64,000 nt of DNA from Paenibacillus pasadenensis. GTDB lineage: Bacteria > Bacillota > Bacilli > Paenibacillales > Paenibacillaceae. Positions 58,962 to 64,000 of this stretch are shown one piece after another. The stretch covers positions 744,001-808,000 of the forward strand of contig NZ_JAMBOT010000002.1 in NCBI RefSeq assembly GCF_023715725.1. Reading direction: 5' to 3'. The notes under the pieces are model-generated. The model had not been told where the DNA came from and made no database searches. It was given only the letters and a program-made list of their open reading frames with translations. Positions within the stretch are counted from its first letter, which is position 1; the number at the start of each line of letters is the position of its first letter. The position numbers were made by a program, and so were the translations under genes.

Positions 58962-59879
58962 CTAGGCGGCCCTTTTGGTACGGGCAGGCTTTTTCACAGC
59001 GGATTTCAATTCCTTCAGCCTTGGTGCCGCGATGCCTGCAAGCACCAGCAGGCTTCCGCTAATGGAGACGAAGGTTATTTGTTCCTGGAACATGACCGCG
59101 CCAAGCGTGAGAGCGATTATGGGAGATACATATAGCCAGGTCGATGGGAAAAACGCGTTTGTAGCTTTAATCAGCCAGGCATAGAGGCTATGACCGAGCA
59201 TGGAGCCGACTACAATCAAATAAAGGAGCGAGCCTGCTGCAGGCAGAAGCTCGAGCGATGCGGAGGAAGGACTCTCTGTCAAAATAGAGATCAGGAGCAG
59301 TCCGCTTCCTCCTGCGGTCATTTGCGCTGAATTTAGTGCAATTGGAGACAAATCCGGTTCCCGCAGAAGCATTCGGCGCGTCAAAAGGCTCCCGCTCCCA
59401 TAACCGATTACTCCAAGCAGAACAACCAGACAGGCCATCAGCCACAAGCTGTCGCTGCTTCCTGTCAGCTTAGGCAGCATAAGCACGATTACACCTGTGA
59501 AGCCCAGTGCGCAGCCGATTTTGTCCAGCCGCGTGGTGGGCTGTTTCATGGCCAACGACTGCATAAGCAAAATGAAAATCGGTCCGGTCGCAGACAACAC
59601 GGCCGCCATCCCGGATTCAATATGCTGCTCTCCCCAATACAGAGTGGAAAATGTGGTGAACGTACTGGCTGCTCCAATGAGCAGCACTTCTTTGCGCCAC
59701 AACAGCGAAAGGTTTGTTTTGCCCCGCAGCCAAAGCCAAACAAAGAGTAAGGCCCCCGCCGCAACAAACCGGATGCCGGCCGACAGAAACGGCGGCAGCC
59801 CGGCCTCCACGCCAATTTTAATGGCAAAAAATGTGGTGCCGAATATAGCGCACATAAGCGCATAGTTGAACCAAACCAT
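58962..59879 (-). CDS. EamA-family (DMT) transporter
   Basis: The 305-residue protein has ten membrane helices in two EamA repeats (about 1-135 and 148-285). Typical features are FNYALMCAIFGTTFFAIKIGVEAGLPPFLSAGIRFVAAGALL near the start and a basic C-terminal tail. It is probably an exporter of amino acids or metabolites. It is divergent from the MocR regulator, an arrangement often seen when the regulator controls the transporter. GAGGCTGC precedes the start. Confidence 0.92.
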   Translation of the reverse strand: MVWFNYALMCAIFGTTFFAIKIGVEAGLPPFLSAGIRFVAAGALLFVWLWLRGKTNLSLLWRKEVLLIGAASTFTTFSTLYWGEQHIESGMAAVLSATGPIFILLMQSLAMKQPTTRLDKIGCALGFTGVIVLMLPKLTGSSDSLWLMACLVVLLGVIGYGSGSLLTRRMLLREPDLSPIALNSAQMTAGGSGLLLISILTESPSSASLELLPAAGSLLYLIVVGSMLGHSLYAWLIKATNAFFPSTWLYVSPIIALTLGAVMFQEQITFVSISGSLLVLAGIAAPRLKELKSAVKKPARTKRAA

Positions 59880-59918
59880 GTTGCAGCCTCCCTTTCATTA
59901 CCACCTGCATCATATCAG

Positions 59919-59946
59919 TTGACAAATAGAACAGATCGTCTACGAT
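59919..59946 (+). promoter_or_regulatory. Promoter in the EamA/MocR divergent region
   Basis: TTGACA (59919-59924) and TACGAT (59941-59946) are 16 bases apart and face the MocR gene. AGATCGTCTA and ATTAGACCAGAT just downstream are imperfect repeats that could be regulator sites. Confidence 0.55.
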
Positions 59947-59987
59947 TAGACCAGATGAGTGAACAGGGATAAGGTGGTTGAATCAAT

Positions 59988-61418
59988 ATGAGCAAAATGA
60001 AGCCATTGGAATCGAGTTCGATGAGGCTTAAGGTGGAGCAGGCAGTTTTGGAGGGACTGCGAACCGGCGAATGGAAGGAAGGAGAACGGCTGCCGTCTGT
60101 CCGCAGCATGGCGGATCGGCTTGGCGTGCATCGATTGACGGTGCTTAAGGCATACAGCCGGCTGGAGCAAGCGGGGCTGCTGGCATCCAGGTATCGATCC
60201 GGTTATTTCGTGAAAAGCCGAGAGTCAGGGACAGGGTTCTCTGATTCAGAGCATGAGGAGCATTGGACGTATGCGGCAAGGCCCGGCTATCGAAATCGCA
60301 GCCGCTTGTCCGATATTCATCGTCAACCCGTGCAGTACCGCATGTCCGAGGCTCTGCTTGATCCGGCGCTGCTTCCGAACCGCTTTTTAGCCGCTCATGC
60401 CAAAGAGGTTCTGGATCAGCATCCGATGGTGCTCAGCACCTATTCAACCGTCATGGGGGATCTCTCTTTGAGAGAGGGAATGGCACAATATTTTCGGGAC
60501 CGGTACGGGATTGTCGTTGCAGCGGATGAGATTATGGTTACTACCGGTTCTTCACAAGCGATCGATCTCGTGTCCCGAGCCTTGGTCAAGCCGGGGGATA
60601 AGGTGCTGATTGAGCGCCCGACATACAGTCCGGCGATTGATATTTTTGGGCAGCAGGGCATCGGCATGCTTCCCGTGGAGCTTACTCCGGAGGGCTTTGA
60701 TTTAGCGAGAGTGGAGGAGCTGATGCGGCTGGAAAAGCCCCGGATGTTTTATCTGAATCCAACATTCCATAACCCTACCGGATACACCGTTCCAGGTGAA
60801 CAGCGCAAAGCGCTGATCGAGCTGGCAGAACGTTATTCCTGCATCCTGATCGAAGATGATGTGTACTATGATCTGTATTTTGATAACCCGCCGCCGCCTC
60901 CGATGTTTTACTACGACACGGAAGGTTTTGTCGTTTATATTCGCAGCTACAGCAAATACATTGCCCCGGGCATCCGTATCTCCTTCCTGATTGCTCGACC
61001 CTCCGTCATGGAGGCGATCTTTCCGCTTAAGGCGCTGTCGGACGCGGGCACTCCGCTGCTCGGGCAGAAAATATTTCAGTCCTTCTTTTTTTCAGCCAGA
61101 ATGCAGGAGCATATCGTAAAGCTCCGGCTTGCCGTGCGGCTGCGCAAAGAAGCATTGGAGCGTGTTTTGGCCCGGTCTGGATGGCAATGGGAAAGTCCGG
61201 ACGGGGGGTTGAATTTGTGGGTACGGCTGCCCGAAGGTTTGTCGGCTGAGCTATTGCTGGCTCGGGGTCTTGAACAGTCGATCGCTTTTGTGCCCGGCAG
61301 CATCTGTGATCCAATCGGAGAGATGGATGATCGGATTCGCCTCAGTTACTCCTTGCTCGGTGAAAAAAGTCTTGAAGAGGGAGTGGAGCGGCTGATCCGG
61401 GCTGCGGAGTTTGTGTAG
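59988..61418 (+). CDS. MocR-type regulator (GntR helix-turn-helix fused to aminotransferase)
   Basis: The 476-residue protein has an N-terminal GntR winged helix (residues 8-76, EGERLPSVRSMADRLGVHRLTVLKAYSRLEQAGLLASRYRSGYFV). After a linker comes a class I aminotransferase-like domain (about 110-470). This shows the PLP lysine in SYSKYIAPGIRISFLI, the aspartate in LIEDDVYYDLYF, and NPTFHNPTGYTVP. MocR proteins bind PLP or amino-compound adducts and control nearby genes. The divergent EamA transporter is the probable target. Confidence 0.93.
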   Translation: MSKMKPLESSSMRLKVEQAVLEGLRTGEWKEGERLPSVRSMADRLGVHRLTVLKAYSRLEQAGLLASRYRSGYFVKSRESGTGFSDSEHEEHWTYAARPGYRNRSRLSDIHRQPVQYRMSEALLDPALLPNRFLAAHAKEVLDQHPMVLSTYSTVMGDLSLREGMAQYFRDRYGIVVAADEIMVTTGSSQAIDLVSRALVKPGDKVLIERPTYSPAIDIFGQQGIGMLPVELTPEGFDLARVEELMRLEKPRMFYLNPTFHNPTGYTVPGEQRKALIELAERYSCILIEDDVYYDLYFDNPPPPPMFYYDTEGFVVYIRSYSKYIAPGIRISFLIARPSVMEAIFPLKALSDAGTPLLGQKIFQSFFFSARMQEHIVKLRLAVRLRKEALERVLARSGWQWESPDGGLNLWVRLPEGLSAELLLARGLEQSIAFVPGSICDPIGEMDDRIRLSYSLLGEKSLEEGVERLIRAAEFV

Positions 61419-61421
61419 ATA

Positions 61422-61469
61422 AAACAAGCCGTTACAAGTGAAGTTGTCTTCGCTTGTAACGGCTTGTTT
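61422..61469. terminator. Long bidirectional terminator between mocR-type gene and mtnB
   Basis: A stem of 17 matched pairs (AAACAAGCCGTTACAAG with CTTGTAACGGCTTGTTT) extends by GAAG/CTTC after one mismatch, around TTGT. It lies between two convergent genes. Confidence 0.92.
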
Positions 61470-61478
61470 GGGTTAAGC

Positions 61479-62138
61479 TTAGGAACGCCCCTTGCTCAGC
61501 AGCTCCCAGCGGTACACATATTCAAACAGGAATTCAAAAGACTCCAGATGGCGCTTCGCCTCAAAGGCGTCTGCACCCCAGGCGTAAATGCCGTGTTTAC
61601 GGAGCAATACACCGGGAAGGCGAGGGTTTAGCACATCGGTAATTTCAGGCACGATGCGCGGAATGTCCGCGTAATTAGGCACGATGGGAATATCGATATG
61701 CGCTTCTTCTTCCCAAATGCCAAGACCTTTGATAAGCTCTACGCCGGTTACCGGTACGGCGCGCCGCTCCCAGAACCACTCGGAAATGACATTGCTGAAC
61801 ACGGAGTGAATGTGGAAAATCGCTCCCGCTCCGGTTAGCCGGTAAATTTCGCAGTGAATAAGCGTCTCGGCGGACGGCTTCAGAGAAGTTGCCTCGCAAG
61901 GCTTGCCGTTCTGGTCAACGAGCAGAAAATCCTCCGGCGTCGACTTCGACTTGTCTTTGCCGCTTGCCGTAATGGCGAACTGAAAGCTGCCGGGATTGTA
62001 ATCGCCAACCCGCACGGAGAGATTGCCGCTTGTGCCGGCAAACCAGCCGCGTGAAGCGAACAGCTCCTTGACCTCGGTCAGCTCGCTGTATGCGCGCTGT
62101 TTCTCTTCCAGCTTCGGCTGATATTCCTGATATGACAT
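61479..62138 (-). CDS. mtnB: Methylthioribulose-1-phosphate dehydratase
   Basis: The 219-residue class II aldolase-like enzyme dehydrates methylthioribulose-1-phosphate in methionine salvage. It shows FAGTSGNLSVRVGD (phosphate loop), the acid in LKPSAETLIHCEIYR, zinc ligands in GAIFHIHSVFSNV (HxH) and the later histidine in LLRKHGIYAWG. It directly follows mtnX, with stop and start touching and GAAGGGAAC as ribosome binding site. It is the last gene of the salvage operon before a terminator. Confidence 0.95.
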   Translation of the reverse strand: MSYQEYQPKLEEKQRAYSELTEVKELFASRGWFAGTSGNLSVRVGDYNPGSFQFAITASGKDKSKSTPEDFLLVDQNGKPCEATSLKPSAETLIHCEIYRLTGAGAIFHIHSVFSNVISEWFWERRAVPVTGVELIKGLGIWEEEAHIDIPIVPNYADIPRIVPEITDVLNPRLPGVLLRKHGIYAWGADAFEAKRHLESFEFLFEYVYRWELLSKGRS

Positions 62139-62873
62139 TTAGTTCCCTTCTTTCCTCGCTTGCTGCCGCTCCTTAAGATCGTCGACGACGTCGTGGAACG
62201 TGCTGAATTCATGATGCGGAAGTCCAAGCTCGCGGCATTTGACCGTAAGATGTGAACGCGAGTATACCTGATCGGCCAGCTTCGCGCCTTCAAAGTCGGT
62301 CACGCTGTCGCCGATCAGGATGCGCTCGTAACGTTCGGCGGAAAACTGGCGGATAACCGCCGTTTTGCACATGCCGCAGCTGCCGTTTGGACAGTGCTCG
62401 TCGCAAGTATGCGGCCATAAAATTTCGATGTTATCTCCAGAAAAATCCGCGCTGTTGCAGTATATATGATCCTGCGGAATGCCAAACGGCTCCAGCAGCG
62501 GATATACAAAAAAGTCGATGCCGCCGCTCGTCACAAAAAACTCGATCTCTTCCTCCTGGCAATAGGCCAGCAGCTCGCGGAAACCGCCGCGGATAACCGC
62601 ATTGCTGATGGAATAACGAATGACGTCTTCCTTCATGGAGGCGGGCAGCAAGCGGAACAACTTGCCTACGCCTTCCTGAATAGACATCCGCTGCTCTATC
62701 GTATCGGTTGCGATCTCTTCCCAGCCAGCGGGGTTGAAATGTTTAATGATGGCGATGATATTATCGTTTTCGGTTATCGTTCCGTCAAAATCACAGAAAA
62801 TAACGCGTTGTTTGACCGCTTCGGATCGTTCTGCCGCAGCGGGGGAATCTGAAAGGACATCTTGTTTGTTCAT
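62139..62873 (-). CDS. mtnX: 2-hydroxy-3-keto-5-methylthiopentenyl-1-phosphate phosphatase
   Basis: The 244-residue HAD phosphatase takes the product of the MtnW enolase to the dihydroxy-ketone used by MtnD. Motif I is VIFCDFDGTIT, motif II TSGG in FFVTSGGIDFFV, and motif IV ILIGDSVTDFEGAKLAD. A cysteine cluster (HTCDEHCPNGSCGMCK) is a known trait of the MtnX cap. The N-terminus has about 20 extra residues before motif I; a later start is possible. Bacillales use the MtnW/MtnX pair instead of the fused MtnC. Confidence 0.93.
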   Translation of the reverse strand: MNKQDVLSDSPAAAERSEAVKQRVIFCDFDGTITENDNIIAIIKHFNPAGWEEIATDTIEQRMSIQEGVGKLFRLLPASMKEDVIRYSISNAVIRGGFRELLAYCQEEEIEFFVTSGGIDFFVYPLLEPFGIPQDHIYCNSADFSGDNIEILWPHTCDEHCPNGSCGMCKTAVIRQFSAERYERILIGDSVTDFEGAKLADQVYSRSHLTVKCRELGLPHHEFSTFHDVVDDLKERQQARKEGN

Positions 62874-62967
62874 GCGTTTTGCCTTCTTTCATTACCGTCA
62901 GAGGGCATTCCGGCTCGCGGCTTGAATGCGTGCGGCCAATCGGTTGCCGGAATCCTTTAACGGCTTG

Positions 62968-64000
62968 TTAAACTTCGCGGACGCCCCAGGCGTCAACGGC
63001 TGCCTTAAGAGCTTCATGGCCTGGCTCAGCAGCTGCGGTTTGCAGCGGCACGCCGTTCATTGCGGCCGTTATCGCCTGGCGGAACGCTTGACCGCCTGCG
63101 GCTGCGCCGCCGGGATGGCCGTGAACGCCTCCGCCGGCATTCACAACGGAATTGATGCCAAAGTCGCGCAAAATAAGCGGGACGAGGCCGGGGTGGATGC
63201 CCGCAGACGGAACCGGGAAGCTTGTCCGCATCGCACGGCTCTCGTCAAGCAGCATCTCGCGGATTGCCAGATTTTCTTCCTTCGGCATGACGACCGAGCC
63301 GTATGGGGAAGGGAAAAGCACCAGATCGGCGCCGGCGAGACGCATCAGCTTGCCGAGCAGCAGCGGGGCGGCAATGCCGTAATGCGGCGACGGATAGAGA
63401 GCTCCAGCCATGGCGGGATGCGCCGCGATCGGAACGTTGATGTCCGGATCGGCGCTCAGCTCATGCAGGACGTCGTAGCCATAGGCGAGCACGTTGAACA
63501 GCAGCGCGTTTGCTCCTTCCGATATGGCTAGGCGGGCTTGGTCGGCCAGTTTGCTTGTCGGTCCTGTCAGATTGACGGCATAGAGCAGCTTTTGTCCGGT
63601 CTGCTCCGAGGCTCGGCGGGCTGCCTCCATACAGACTGCCACGCGGCGGTTGATGCCGGTCTCGTCATTTTCAAACAGGATCTCGTCATCCTTAATCAGG
63701 TCGACGCCGCCAAGCGCCTGCTGATAGAACTGCTCTTCCAGCCCTTTCAAATCGTGGCCGATAACGGATTTAAAAATACTCATTAGCAGCGGACGGTCAT
63801 GCACGCCGAGCAGGTCGCGCACGCCTTGTATGCCGAATTTCGGGCCCGGGAACGCGCTTTGGAAACCTTCCGATACGTCGAGATCGATCAAACGGACTTT
63901 CCCGTCCATCGAAAGCTTGCCAAATACAGTGACGAGCAGCGCGGGAATGTCCCGGCTGAAGTTAATATCCGGGTAGGCGATGCGGATATCCGCATAACGG
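62968..64000 (-). CDS. mtnW: 2,3-diketo-5-methylthiopentyl-1-phosphate enolase (RuBisCO-like), start beyond window
   Basis: About 344 C-terminal residues are visible, with the frame open at the right edge. This RuBisCO-like protein enolises diketo-methylthiopentyl phosphate. Recognisable parts are [20 protein letters not shown], the metal-site [10 protein letters not shown] with the lysine that is carbamylated, and [24 protein letters not shown] at the phosphate site. Full-length members have about 405-415 residues, so roughly 65 are missing. It is followed by mtnX after 94 bases and opens, or continues, the salvage operon. Confidence 0.93.
   Translation of the reverse strand, partial: RYADIRIAYPDINFSRDIPALLVTVFGKLSMDGKVRLIDLDVSEGFQSAFPGPKFGIQGVRDLLGVHDRPLLMSIFKSVIGHDLKGLEEQFYQQALGGVDLIKDDEILFENDETGINRRVAVCMEAARRASEQTGQKLLYAVNLTGPTSKLADQARLAISEGANALLFNVLAYGYDVLHELSADPDINVPIAAHPAMAGALYPSPHYGIAAPLLLGKLMRLAGADLVLFPSPYGSVVMPKEENLAIREMLLDESRAMRTSFPVPSAGIHPGLVPLILRDFGINSVVNAGGGVHGHPGGAAAGGQAFRQAITAAMNGVPLQTAAAEPGHEALKAAVDAWGVREV

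Noticed and set aside
1..64000. CRISPR arrays, rRNA, tRNA and complete insertion sequences
   Set aside because: I saw no regularly spaced repeats, no conserved rRNA segments, no cloverleaf with TTCGA-type T loop that I could support, and no transposase gene. A dedicated tRNA search was not possible here.

Overview
The window looks like a chromosomal segment of a spore-forming, menaquinone-respiring Firmicute of the Paenibacillaceae, most likely Paenibacillus or a close relative. The main reasons are a gene order that mirrors Bacillus subtilis (ypiF, qcrABC, ypjA, ypjB, YitT gene, mazG-type gene, dapB, mgsA, bshB1, bshA, cca, birA, panBCD, dinG, then ypmB/tseB, asnS, dnaD), the bacillithiol genes, the sporulation gene ypjB, strong GGAGG ribosome binding sites, and YesM/YesN-type two-component systems of the kind abundant in Paenibacillus. 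The assignment is from gene content only.

Layout. 1-2.2 kb is the end of a PBSX-like prophage late operon: tail protein end, XkdX-like, XhlA-like, holin, amidase, then a small winged-helix gene behind a LexA-box promoter. 2.25-3.9 kb holds a HicAB toxin-antitoxin pair with a palindromic operator, an XRE regulator and a small divergent gene. 3.95-10 kb holds a FtsX/MacB-type ABC transporter with an adjacent OmpR-type two-component system and a LacI regulator. 10.2-13.5 kb encodes a large secreted GH18 chitinase with malectin-like and fibronectin modules. 14.2-18.4 kb has an ECF sigma/anti-sigma pair, a histidine phosphatase, an unrecognised protein, an IDEAL-domain protein and YpiF.

18.5-46.3 kb is mostly housekeeping: the menaquinol:cytochrome c reductase operon, lysine/diaminopimelate, methylglyoxal, bacillithiol, CCA-adding enzyme, biotin ligase, the pantothenate operon behind a structured leader ending in an intrinsic terminator, DinG, Rex, MTA/SAH deaminase, TseB, a compact FtsH paralogue with a partner membrane protein, 3-hydroxyacyl-CoA dehydrogenase, acetate kinase, asparaginyl-tRNA synthetase, DnaD and ferritin.

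46.4-61.4 kb is accessory: a damaged-looking sigma factor locus, a YwnA/YwnB-type Rrf2 pair with two matching operators, a YesN/YesM system with a secreted discoidin-domain protein, an AraC-regulated sugar/inositol-type catabolic cluster with a probable cre site, and an EamA exporter divergent from a MocR regulator. 61.4-64 kb is a methionine salvage operon (mtnW-mtnX-mtnB), cut by the window end.

I saw no rRNA, tRNA, CRISPR array, complete insertion sequence or integrase. All calls come from reading the sequence; no database search was run. The most interesting unexplained features are the compact FtsH operon with its long AT-rich dyad, the pantothenate leader, the paired 11-bp-phased direct repeats at the ABC/two-component locus, and the broken sigma factor locus.
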